Assembly (NCBI GenBank): GCA_031290535.1
Contig: JAITNI010000303.1
Coordinates: 1-9,985 of the forward strand
From: Zoogloeaceae bacterium
Lineage (GTDB): Bacteria > Pseudomonadota > Gammaproteobacteria > Burkholderiales > Rhodocyclaceae
Length of the DNA: 9,985 nucleotides
Reading direction: 5' to 3'
Position numbers and translations under genes: made by a program. The notes beneath the pieces were generated by a model, which searched no databases, was not told where the DNA came from, and saw nothing but the letters and a program-made list of their open reading frames with translations. Below are positions 1-6,467 of the stretch, in pieces. The stretch's first letter is position 1. Each line of letters starts with the position of its first letter.

Positions 1-870
1 AAATTTGAGGGCTGCTACCACGGCCACAGCGACAGCCTCTTGGTCAAGGCCGGTTCCGGCCTCCTCACCTTCGGCAACCCCTCCTCCGCTGGCGTCCCCG
101 CCGACCTCGCCCAACATACGCTGGTGCTGCCCTACAACGACGCCGACGCCCTCGCCGATGCCTTCGCCCAACAGGGCGACAAAATCGCCGCCATCATCAT
201 CGAGCCGGTGGCGGGCAACATGAACCTGATCGCCCCCCGCCCGGAATTCCTCGCCGCCACCCGCGCCCTCACTGAACGCCACGGCGCGGTGCTGATTTTC
301 GACGAAGTGATGACCGGCTTTCGCGTCGGCCCCACCTCCGCGCAAGGCCTATATGGCATTTCCCCCGACCTTTCCACCTTCGGCAAGGTGATCGGCGGCG
401 GAATGCCGCTGGCCGCCTTCGGCGGACGCCGGGAGATCATGGAAAAAATCGCCCCCCTGGGGCCGGTGTATCAGGCCGGAACCCTCTCCGGCAACCCGGT
501 CGCCGTCGCGGCGGGACTGGCGACGTTACGCCTGATCGCCGCCCCCGGTTTTTACGACGCCCTCACTACCCGCACCCGCCAACTCTGCGAGGGGCTGACG
601 GCAGCCGCGCAAAAACACGGCGTCCCCTTCTGCGCCCAAGCCATCGGCGGCATGTTCGGTCTCTATTTTTCGGAAAACATCCCCGACAATTTTTCAGCCA
701 TCACCACCTGCGACGTCGCCGCCTTCAACGATTTTTTCCACGCCCTGCTGGAAACCGGCCACTATTTTGCGCCCTCGGCTTTTGAGGCCGGATTTGTCTC
801 CGCCGCGCATTCTGAGGCCGACATCGCCCGCACCCTTGCGGCGGCAGAGGCGTGGTTTGCGGCGCGATGA
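1..870 (+). CDS. hemL: Glutamate-1-semialdehyde 2,1-aminomutase, 5'-truncated
   Basis: PLP enzyme that converts glutamate-1-semialdehyde to 5-aminolevulinate in the cytosol, the second step of the C5 route to haem. The frame is open from base 1 ([20 protein letters not shown]), so the start and roughly the first 135 residues of a family protein of about 427 lie outside the window; 289 residues remain. Visible family signatures are EPVAGNMN, the PLP-proximal [10 protein letters not shown], the Schiff-base lysine in [12 protein letters not shown] (Lys codon 385-387), [13 protein letters not shown], and the C-terminal [14 protein letters not shown] segment (here [16 protein letters not shown]). 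These separate it from ordinary class III aminotransferases. It ends at TGA 868-870, inside a hairpin terminator. The neighbouring gene is convergent, so hemL is the last gene of its transcript. Confidence 0.97.
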   Translation, partial: KFEGCYHGHSDSLLVKAGSGLLTFGNPSSAGVPADLAQHTLVLPYNDADALADAFAQQGDKIAAIIIEPVAGNMNLIAPRPEFLAATRALTERHGAVLIFDEVMTGFRVGPTSAQGLYGISPDLSTFGKVIGGGMPLAAFGGRREIMEKIAPLGPVYQAGTLSGNPVAVAAGLATLRLIAAPGFYDALTTRTRQLCEGLTAAAQKHGVPFCAQAIGGMFGLYFSENIPDNFSAITTCDVAAFNDFFHALLETGHYFAPSAFEAGFVSAAHSEADIARTLAAAEAWFAAR

Positions 871-886
871 ACATCGCGCCGCTTTT
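859..886 (+). terminator. hemL rho-independent terminator overlapping the stop codon
   Basis: GCGGCGCGATG (859-869) and CATCGCGCCGC (872-882) are perfect 11-bp reverse complements separated by AA, followed directly by TTTT (883-886). The physical hairpin would open to a 4-nt loop. The TGA stop (868-870) lies in the stem and loop, so the last three sense codons (Ala-Ala-Arg) form the left arm. The T tract is short, but stem strength and position support a terminator for plus-strand transcription. Confidence 0.75.
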
Positions 887-943
887 ACGCAAGAATCGTC
901 AGCCCGCCGTAATTTTTAGTCAATCCCAAAAAAATACGCACCG

Positions 944-998
944 CCGTTCGCCCTGAGCCTGGTCGAAGGGCATGGTTCGACAAGCTCACCATGAACGG
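944..998. repeat. REP-like double palindrome between convergent genes
   Basis: An imperfect inverted repeat with CCGTTC at the left end and GAACGG at the right end. Each half folds on itself: GCCCT..AGGGC in the left half (951-971 region) and CATGG..CCATG in the right half (971-993 region). The two halves share the core TGAGC-TG-TCGAA on opposite strands but use different, internally paired stem bases. Twenty-seven bases (945-971) recur exactly at 4670-4696. On the minus strand the palindrome is followed about 9 nt later by seven Ts (928-934 read as A on plus), so it may also end transcription of the TfpX-like gene. Confidence 0.8.
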
Positions 999-1042
999 AA
1001 AATTGTGGGAACAGCGATAAAACACGCGCGGGCATGACAAAA

Positions 1043-1801
1043 TCAGTTCCAGGGGTTCAAATCCACAACCGCCACAACGCTGGCATCTGCCTTGCGCCAC
1101 AGCACCACAACAGGCTGCACCTTGCACATCATTGGCATCCACGCATCCGCCTCTGGATAGCGCGCCAAAACGGCCTGAACCGCCTCTGCCGAGTTGAATT
1201 TTTGCAACACCTCCAACGGCTGCGCCCTGCTCTGCACCAAATCATGGCCTTCCGCAAGCGGACGGTAAAACTCTGGTTTCTGGTACAGATCCACGCCCGA
1301 AAAAATCGCTTCCATCGTCAGGGTATTGAGCGCCTCCACATCGGTCTCTGCGGGAGAAGGCGCGAAAACCCATTTCGGCCCCCACCAGGAAGCCTGACGA
1401 TATTCAGGTTGTGCATCGCTCAGATGGCGGGTATCCATCTCCAGCGCCTGTACCAGATCCACGCGATCCGTATTGAGCACCAGCCAGGCCGGACGCCCGA
1501 TGGACACCGTGTGAAGCCCGTACAAAAACGCGGACAATTGCACCGTAATGATGATGCTCAAATCAAGAATCAGGAGTTTTTTCTTTTTCCCCTGCTTGGC
1601 CACTGTCCAGGTCAGACAAGGCCCCAGCACCACGTCCACCCCCAGAATAATCAAAAAAATCTCCGTTACCCCCACGGCCTTATGCAAGGGGGCGGGATAC
1701 CAAACCCAAAAAACCAGAATCAGCGCCAACGCCCCCAGCGTGGCGGAAGCAGACAAATGCAAAAGAAAAGCGCGGTTGCGCGAAGAAGAAAGAAAAAACA
1801 T
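1043..1801 (-). CDS. TfpX/TfpZ-family type IV pilin accessory-like membrane protein
   Basis: A 252-residue protein if it begins at ATG 1801; a GTG at 1855 would add 18 residues but has no better ribosome site, and the ATG puts the usual short polar leader before the first membrane segment. Three hydrophobic segments are visible at about residues 11-34, 46-67 and 76-99, with the family-like stretch EIFLIILGVDVVLGPCLTW (48-66) and a Lys-rich turn (QGKKKK, 70-75). The remainder is a soluble domain, probably periplasmic, with no catalytic motif I recognise. TfpX/TfpZ proteins are known as accessory factors encoded beside a type IV pilin gene and needed for its stability or assembly. No pilin gene is adjacent here: the 3' neighbour is convergent hemL and the upstream neighbour is an EAL-HDOD gene 81 bp away. 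Function is inferred from family resemblance only. Confidence 0.8.
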   Translation of the reverse strand: MFFLSSSRNRAFLLHLSASATLGALALILVFWVWYPAPLHKAVGVTEIFLIILGVDVVLGPCLTWTVAKQGKKKKLLILDLSIIITVQLSAFLYGLHTVSIGRPAWLVLNTDRVDLVQALEMDTRHLSDAQPEYRQASWWGPKWVFAPSPAETDVEALNTLTMEAIFSGVDLYQKPEFYRPLAEGHDLVQSRAQPLEVLQKFNSAEAVQAVLARYPEADAWMPMMCKVQPVVVLWRKADASVVAVVDLNPWN

Positions 1802-1882
1802 GGGCACACCCAAAAAGTTATAAAAATAGCCGGTAATAGTACATCGAATTTTCACCCCAAAAAAGCATCCGTTCCACTGGCG

Positions 1883-3136
1883 CTAGCGCCCCCCGGCTGA
1901 CTGTCCCAATCCTGCCGACCAGACCAGCGCCTCACAGTGCAGGGCGTTCAGGGTGCTGACGCTTAACCCCGGAAATTCGGAGAGGCAGTGCAGGAGTTCG
2001 TCGACCGCATCGCGCTCCAGATTCACCGCCAGACGCAAAAACGACCCCAGACGCCCGGTCTGGGTCAGGAGTGCCTGATGCACCTGGGGCGACAGGTTGT
2101 GCAGTTGGCGCAGAACTTCTTCCATGCTGATTTCCAGAATGGCCGGAATCAGGGACATGATGCCCACCATGAACGCCTGTTCCGCCAGACCGGGGTCTTC
2201 CGGCACTTGCAGCGTCCCCAGTTTTTCCATCAGGCAAGCCCGCGTCGCCGCCAGATGCAGCAGGGGATTGCGGGACAGTTGCTGGCGATTGTCGGGGCTG
2301 GAAAACAGGAGCAGTTGCAGCCAGCGCTGGATTTGTTGACGCCCCAGGAGGGTAATGGCGTGGCGCAGGGAAACAATCTGGACGCGGCGGCCAAACGCCA
2401 CGGAATTGGTCAGCCGCAACAGATTGATGGAAAGACCGGGCGCTTTTTTGAAGGTTTCTTCCAGCACATTCGTATCGACATCATCCAGAATCTCGTTCAA
2501 CAGGGTGAGCAGCGTCATGCGGTCATAACTCATCTTATGACCATGCAGCACGGTGGGATGCGCGAAAAAATAGCCCTGAAACAGGGTAAATCCCAGCGCC
2601 GCGCACTTTTGAAACTGGACATGGGTTTCTACGCGCTCCGCCAGAAGCTGCACCGGAAAATCACGCAGATCGTGCGCCATGCGTTCCGCTTTTTCTTTCC
2701 AGTCGTCCAGCAGCAGGAGCTTGACGATCTTGACCAGCGGCAGCAGGGGGCGAATCTCGGCGGTGACTTCCAGAATATCGTCCAGCGCCAGGGTAAAACC
2801 GGCTTCCTGCAATTCCCGGCAACGGTCTACGACAGCAGGCGTGACCTCGATGGTTTCCAGAATTTCCAGCACCACCTGCGCGGGATTGAGAAATTCCAGC
2901 ACATCGGAAAACAGCAATTCCTCGCCGATATTGATGAAGATTTTTTTGTCGTCCAGCGCCTTGCCCAGCGACAACTCGCCAAAGGCGTGCGTGATGACGG
3001 TGGCGGTCGCGGCGCTGTCGTCGCTGAAAATGGCGGCATTGGGCACTCTGGCGCTGCGAAACAGGAGTTCGTAGCCATACAGCGCCCCGTTCTGATCGAG
3101 GATCGGCTGCCGCCCCAGATAGATTGAACTGTCCAT
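1883..3136 (-). CDS. EAL-HDOD two-domain protein (YuxH-like), degenerate EAL
   Basis: A 417-residue cytoplasmic protein. Residues about 1-200 are an EAL-type domain opening with IYLGRQPILDQNGALYGYEL; residues about 205-395 are an HDOD domain (NVLEETFKKAPGLSINLLRL, then NSVAFG and ITLLGRQQIQRWL). Active EAL domains degrade c-di-GMP. Here the signature reads YELLFR (21-26), the DDFGTG motif is reduced to LALDDI, and the usual D-x-IKID strand is VKIVKLLLLD, although LLAERVET (164-171) keeps its Glu. The domain is therefore probably non-catalytic and works by ligand or protein binding, as is thought for this family. ATG 3136 was chosen because GGATGG precedes it at suitable spacing; in-frame ATG 3142 and TTG 3148 are alternatives. 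It starts 18 bp after the algC stop, so it is probably cotranscribed with algC. Confidence 0.92.
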   Translation of the reverse strand: MDSSIYLGRQPILDQNGALYGYELLFRSARVPNAAIFSDDSAATATVITHAFGELSLGKALDDKKIFINIGEELLFSDVLEFLNPAQVVLEILETIEVTPAVVDRCRELQEAGFTLALDDILEVTAEIRPLLPLVKIVKLLLLDDWKEKAERMAHDLRDFPVQLLAERVETHVQFQKCAALGFTLFQGYFFAHPTVLHGHKMSYDRMTLLTLLNEILDDVDTNVLEETFKKAPGLSINLLRLTNSVAFGRRVQIVSLRHAITLLGRQQIQRWLQLLLFSSPDNRQQLSRNPLLHLAATRACLMEKLGTLQVPEDPGLAEQAFMVGIMSLIPAILEISMEEVLRQLHNLSPQVHQALLTQTGRLGSFLRLAVNLERDAVDELLHCLSEFPGLSVSTLNALHCEALVWSAGLGQSAGGR

Positions 3137-3154
3137 GACCATCCGCAAAACGAT

Positions 3155-4540
3155 TCAGAAAGGAAGCGCCAGCCCAGGACGGATTGCCAGCAAGGCATCC
3201 TTGAAATCCGACTGGATACGGGTCAGCGCCGCTTCGTGATCGGCCTCAAAACGCAGCACCACAACCGGCGTGGTATTGGAAGAGCGGGCAAGGCCGAAAC
3301 CATCTTCATATTCTACTCTCAAACCATCCAGAACAATGCGCTCCCGCTCGCCCGCAAATTTTCCTTTTGCCTTGAGCGCCTCCACCAGCGCCACCGGCTC
3401 GCCTTCGGCCATGCGGATATTGAGTTCCGGGGTGGAAACGGCCTTCGGCAAATTTTTCAGCACCGGATTGGCGTCGGCACTTCGGGAAAGGATTTCCAGC
3501 AGCCGCGCCCCGGCGTACAGCCCATCGTCAAACCCGTACCAGCGCTCCCGAAAAAAAACATGTCCGCTCATCTCGCCCGCCAGCGGCGCGCCGGTCTCCT
3601 TCAGTTTGGCCTTCACCAGCGCGTGACCGGTATTCCACATCAGGGGCCTGCCGCCCCGTGCCCGAATCCACGGCGCGAGCAGACGGGTGCATTTCACGTC
3701 GTAGATGATCTCGCCGCCCGGCACGCGGGAGAGCACGTCTTCGGCAAACAGCATCAGTTGCCGGTCGGGATAGATGATTTCACCGTCTTTTGTCACCACG
3801 CCCAGACGGTCGCCGTCGCCATCAAAGGCAATGCCCAGCTCGGCGTCGGTCTCCTTCAGGGCGCGCATCACATCGGCCAGATTTTCGGGTTTGGAGGGGT
3901 CAGGATGATGATTGGGAAAATGGCCGTCCACCTCGCAAAAGAGCGGCACGATCTCGCAGCCCAGCCGGGTAAAAAGTTCCGGCGCGATGGCCCCGGCAAT
4001 GCCGTTGCCGCAATCCATGACAATTTTCATGGGCCGCGTGAGAGAGACGTCCGAGGCGATGCGCGCCACATAGGCGGCCCGCACATCGGCGGTTTTGCGC
4101 GCCCCTTGCCCGGTCAGGAGGTGGCCGCTTTCGATACGGGTTTTTAATTCGGTGATGGCCGAGAGCGCCAGCGTTTCGCCCGCGATGACCATTTTCAGGC
4201 CGTTATAATCGGGCGGATTGTGGCTGCCGGTGACGGAGACGCAGGAATGGCAGCCCAGATGATGCGCGGCAAAATAGGTGACGGGCGTCGGCACCGCGCC
4301 GATGTTGATCGCATCAACCCCCGCCGCGCAAATGCCGTCAATCAACGCTGCCGCCAGTTCAGGGCCGGAGAGCCGCCCATCGCGCCCCACGGCGATGGCC
4401 GTCTGCCCCTTTTCCCGCGCCAGTGACCCCAGCGCGCGCCCCACCCAGCGGGCGATGTCCGGGGTCAGGGTATGGCCGACGATGCCGCGAATGTCGTAAG
4501 CCTTGAAAATTTCAGCGGGAAGCACAGGAAAATCAGACAT
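3155..4540 (-). CDS. algC: Phosphomannomutase/phosphoglucomutase
   Basis: A 461-residue cytosolic alpha-D-phosphohexomutase, the same length class as Pseudomonas AlgC. It interconverts hexose 6- and 1-phosphates, supplying mannose-1-P and glucose-1-P for LPS, exopolysaccharide or storage polymers. Visible motifs in order: FKAYDIRGI (12-20), the phosphoserine loop TGSHNPPDYNG with Ser106, the metal-binding loop FDGDGDRLG with Asp240/242/244, the sugar-specificity loop GEMSGH (322-327), and the phosphate-binding loop RSSNTTP (419-425; usually RASNTTP). All catalytic positions are intact. ATG 4540 gives the family N-terminus; an upstream TTG at 4570 would add ten residues without homology. A sigma70-like promoter lies 44-73 bp upstream. 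Dual specificity is a family property and cannot be proved from sequence, so pgm or manB would be equally fair symbols. Confidence 0.95.
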   Translation of the reverse strand: MSDFPVLPAEIFKAYDIRGIVGHTLTPDIARWVGRALGSLAREKGQTAIAVGRDGRLSGPELAAALIDGICAAGVDAINIGAVPTPVTYFAAHHLGCHSCVSVTGSHNPPDYNGLKMVIAGETLALSAITELKTRIESGHLLTGQGARKTADVRAAYVARIASDVSLTRPMKIVMDCGNGIAGAIAPELFTRLGCEIVPLFCEVDGHFPNHHPDPSKPENLADVMRALKETDAELGIAFDGDGDRLGVVTKDGEIIYPDRQLMLFAEDVLSRVPGGEIIYDVKCTRLLAPWIRARGGRPLMWNTGHALVKAKLKETGAPLAGEMSGHVFFRERWYGFDDGLYAGARLLEILSRSADANPVLKNLPKAVSTPELNIRMAEGEPVALVEALKAKGKFAGERERIVLDGLRVEYEDGFGLARSSNTTPVVVLRFEADHEAALTRIQSDFKDALLAIRPGLALPF

Positions 4541-4583
4541 ACGTGACAGATCCAGAAAAAAACAGCGCAATGAGCAGAAACGA

Positions 4584-4613
4584 AGTATGCAGGCGTCGAC
4601 GGCTCGCTGTCCA
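4584..4613 (-). promoter_or_regulatory. Candidate sigma70 promoter for algC and the EAL-HDOD gene
   Basis: On the minus strand, TGGACA (plus 4608-4613) matches the -35 consensus at five of six positions. It is followed after 18 bp by CATACT (plus 4584-4589), four of six for the -10. The start codon lies 43 bp downstream. It sits between the repeat block and algC, where a promoter is expected. Predicted from sequence only. Confidence 0.4.
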
Positions 4614-4668
4614 GTCTGAAAGCAAAATCGGGCACAAAGCCTTACTGACAGATACCCTCTGCATCATA

Positions 4669-4938
4669 GCGTTCGCCCTGAGCCTGGTCGAAGGGCGTTC
4701 TTCGTCCTGCGCGTAGCGCAGCAAATTATCCTCCCCTGACAAGGGGAGGTGCAGGAGGGGTTTGGGAAGGTTCAGATTGCACAAGCCCCAACCCCCCCTC
4801 ATTCCCCCCTTGTCAGGGGGGAAGCCCCCTCTGGAACCGCTTGGCCTTGTGCGAGTAAGCCGCTTCCTAAAGAGGGCTTTGGTGACAAGGAGATTCATGC
4901 GATTGCTCTGAGGCTTCGACCAGGTTCCGCCCGAACGG
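4669..4938. repeat. Composite intergenic repeat block bounded by inverted REP half-sites
   Basis: This explains most of the 405-bp gene-free stretch 4541-4945. The left boundary, 4670-4696, is an exact 27-bp copy of 945-971. The right boundary, about 4911-4938, is a degenerate copy in inverted orientation (about 20 of 27 positions agree, core CCTGGTCGAAG). Between them are a small hairpin TGCGC-GTA-GCGCA (4708-4720), a nested GC-rich double palindrome (4730-4822), and about 80 bp without obvious structure. Reading frames through the block (for example the NLLRYAQDEE-like peptide on the minus strand) look like repeat translation rather than genes. Confidence 0.7.
4730..4822. repeat. Nested inverted repeat with two GC-rich hairpins
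   Basis: Hairpin 1 is CCTCCCCT-GACA-AGGGGAGG (4730-4749); hairpin 2 is TCCCCCCT-TGTC-AGGGGGGA (4803-4822). Both have perfect 8-bp stems and 4-nt loops, and the loops are complementary to each other. The flanks GGAGGGGTTTGGG (4754-4766) and CCCCAACCCCCCCTC (4786-4800) also pair, so the unit is one larger imperfect palindrome built from two smaller ones. No T tract follows either hairpin, so a simple terminator role is unlikely. Confidence 0.75.
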
Positions 4939-4945
4939 TTGAAAA

Positions 4946-5377
4946 TCAATGCAGCACCCGCCGCGCACTCCCCGGCATGGGCTGCACCGATTCGGCGGAA
5001 GCGGAGCAGTGGCGGCAAACCATGCGCCAGCCGTGCGGCCCCTGTATGAACACGTGCGTAGCCAGCAAAGGGCCAGCGACCTCATCGCCCATTTGCAGGT
5101 TTTCCACCATCTGATGCACCGCCAGCAGCACGTTTTGCCAGCGCGTCATGCGGCTGGCGCTGATTTTCAGCCGGGCGGCGGAGAGCACCTGCCGCCAGCT
5201 TTCCCGAATGGCGGCCAGCCCGGAAATCTGCTGGCCGGTGGGATGGATGCAGGTCACATCTTCGTCATCGGCCCAGACGGCCATCAGGGCGTTCATATTC
5301 CCTTTGGCAATCGCCTCATAAAAAGCGGCTTCGGCGTCTTCCGGGGTGGCAAACAGGAGGGGAGTGGGGGGATTCAT
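4946..5377 (-). CDS. SnoaL/NTF2-like (DUF4440-type) protein
   Basis: A 143-residue soluble protein, normal for single-domain NTF2-like proteins. The alternating pattern EDAEAAFYEAIAKGNMNALM (13-32), then AVWADDEDVTCIHPTG (33-48) and SGLAAIRESWRQVL (52-65), is typical of the SnoaL/DUF4440 group: a helical N-terminal part with a small cavity closed by a beta sheet (VAGPLLATHVFI, GWRMVCRHCS). Members include enzymes, binding proteins and many of unknown role, so no substrate is claimed. ATG 5377 is the first Met giving the family N-terminus; no strong ribosome site precedes it. It lies 29 bp after the waaF stop on the same strand, so it is probably the last gene of the ilvE-waaF transcript. Confidence 0.82.
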   Translation of the reverse strand: MNPPTPLLFATPEDAEAAFYEAIAKGNMNALMAVWADDEDVTCIHPTGQQISGLAAIRESWRQVLSAARLKISASRMTRWQNVLLAVHQMVENLQMGDEVAGPLLATHVFIQGPHGWRMVCRHCSASAESVQPMPGSARRVLH

Positions 5378-5406
5378 CACAGGCAGACCAAAAGAAAGAA
5401 CGCCAT

Positions 5407-6462
5407 TTAACCAAAATTCAGGCGGGAAAGGCAACTTTCCAGCACCCGGTCGGGCGTCAGGCGCACGAGGCAATCGAGATGCCCCAGCGGACAGATCCGC
5501 TCAAAACAGGGACTGCACGCCAGCCGCAAACTCAACACCTCGGCCTTTGTGGAGAGCGGCGGCGTGAATTCCGGGCTGGAGGAGCCAAAGAGCGCCACCA
5601 GCGGCCGCGCCAGCGCGGCGGCCACATGCATCAGGCCGGAATCGTTGCACACCACCAGCGCCGCCTGTGCAATCAGGTCGATGGCCTCATCGAGCCGGGT
5701 GACGCCGCACAGGTTGCGGCAGGCGGCAGGCGGCAGGGCGGCAGCGGCGACAATCGCCGCGCCCACCGCCTTGTCCTTGCCCGACCCCATCAGCCAGATC
5801 GAAAATCCCCGCGCCGCCAGCGCCTGCGCCAGCGTGGCAAAATGTTCCACCGGCCAGCGTTTGGCGGAGCCGTATTCCGCGCCGGGACAAAACACCACTG
5901 GACGCGACCCCGTTTCCAGTCCCAAACGCTTCAGCGCCGCCGCCTGCTGTTCCGGCGTCGAGATCAGGCGGGGAGGCGAAACCGGACGCGCCAACGTCGC
6001 CCCCGGCGTTTTTTCAGCCAGTTGCGCGAAGCGTTCCACCATCAGGGGCAAGGCGATTTTGTCGAGGGAATGACGGACGTTGACCAGCCCATAGCGCCCT
6101 TCGCCCGTAAAACCGACACGCTGCGGAATGCCCGCAAAAAAGGGGACAAGCGCCGATTTCAAAGAGTTGGGCAACAGGTAAGCGCGTTGATAGCCCTGCC
6201 GCGCCAGTTCGCGCCCCAGCGTCCAGCGTTTTTTGAGCGCCAGTTCGCCATGCGCGAAAGGCGCTGCGATAACGCGGGAAATTTCCGGCATCCGGGTGAG
6301 CACCGCGCCCACCCAGGGGGGCGCGAGCGCATCCAGCGTCAGCTCTGGCAGGTGCGCGGGCTGCTGCGCCTTGAGGCGGGCAAACAGGGGCTGCGCCATG
6401 ATGGCGTCGCCGATCCAGGCGGGGGCGATGATCAGGGCGCGTGGGGCGGTTGTTTTATCCAT
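5407..6462 (-). CDS. waaF: Lipopolysaccharide heptosyltransferase II
   Basis: A 351-residue peripheral inner-membrane glycosyltransferase (GT9 family) that adds the second L-glycero-D-manno-heptose to the LPS inner core. Signatures seen: APAWIGDAIMAQPL (13-26) with the conserved Asp19, LLPNSLKSALVPFFAGIPQR (96-115), FCPGAEYGSAKRWP (191-204), the nucleotide-sugar site NDSGLMHVAAA (273-283), LFGSSSPEFTPP (291-302), and the Cys-rich segment SPCFERICPLGHLDC (317-331). Length matches E. coli WaaF (348). ATG 6462 is preceded by TGAGGCGG, in which the TGA is the ilvE stop codon, so the ribosome site overlaps the end of ilvE and translation is probably coupled. Eight-residue upstream extensions were rejected because they run back into ilvE. 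Confidence 0.96.
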   Translation of the reverse strand: MDKTTAPRALIIAPAWIGDAIMAQPLFARLKAQQPAHLPELTLDALAPPWVGAVLTRMPEISRVIAAPFAHGELALKKRWTLGRELARQGYQRAYLLPNSLKSALVPFFAGIPQRVGFTGEGRYGLVNVRHSLDKIALPLMVERFAQLAEKTPGATLARPVSPPRLISTPEQQAAALKRLGLETGSRPVVFCPGAEYGSAKRWPVEHFATLAQALAARGFSIWLMGSGKDKAVGAAIVAAAALPPAACRNLCGVTRLDEAIDLIAQAALVVCNDSGLMHVAAALARPLVALFGSSSPEFTPPLSTKAEVLSLRLACSPCFERICPLGHLDCLVRLTPDRVLESCLSRLNFG

Positions 6463-6467
6463 CCGCC

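Noticed and set aside
885..1142. Minus-strand frame of 85 codons containing FPFMVSLSNHALRPG
   Set aside because: The MVSLSNH-type peptide is the translation of the REP palindrome at 944-998, and the rest overlaps the end of the TfpX-like gene.
1879..1890. Perfect palindrome GGCGCTAGCGCC over the EAL-HDOD stop codon
   Set aside because: A 12-bp palindrome is expected a few times by chance in 10 kb of this composition, and no T tract follows directly.
4533..5018. Minus-strand frame of 161 codons across the repeat block
   Set aside because: It runs through the palindromes and overlaps the SnoaL-like and algC ends out of frame; its peptide (NLLRYAQDEE and neighbours) is repeat translation.
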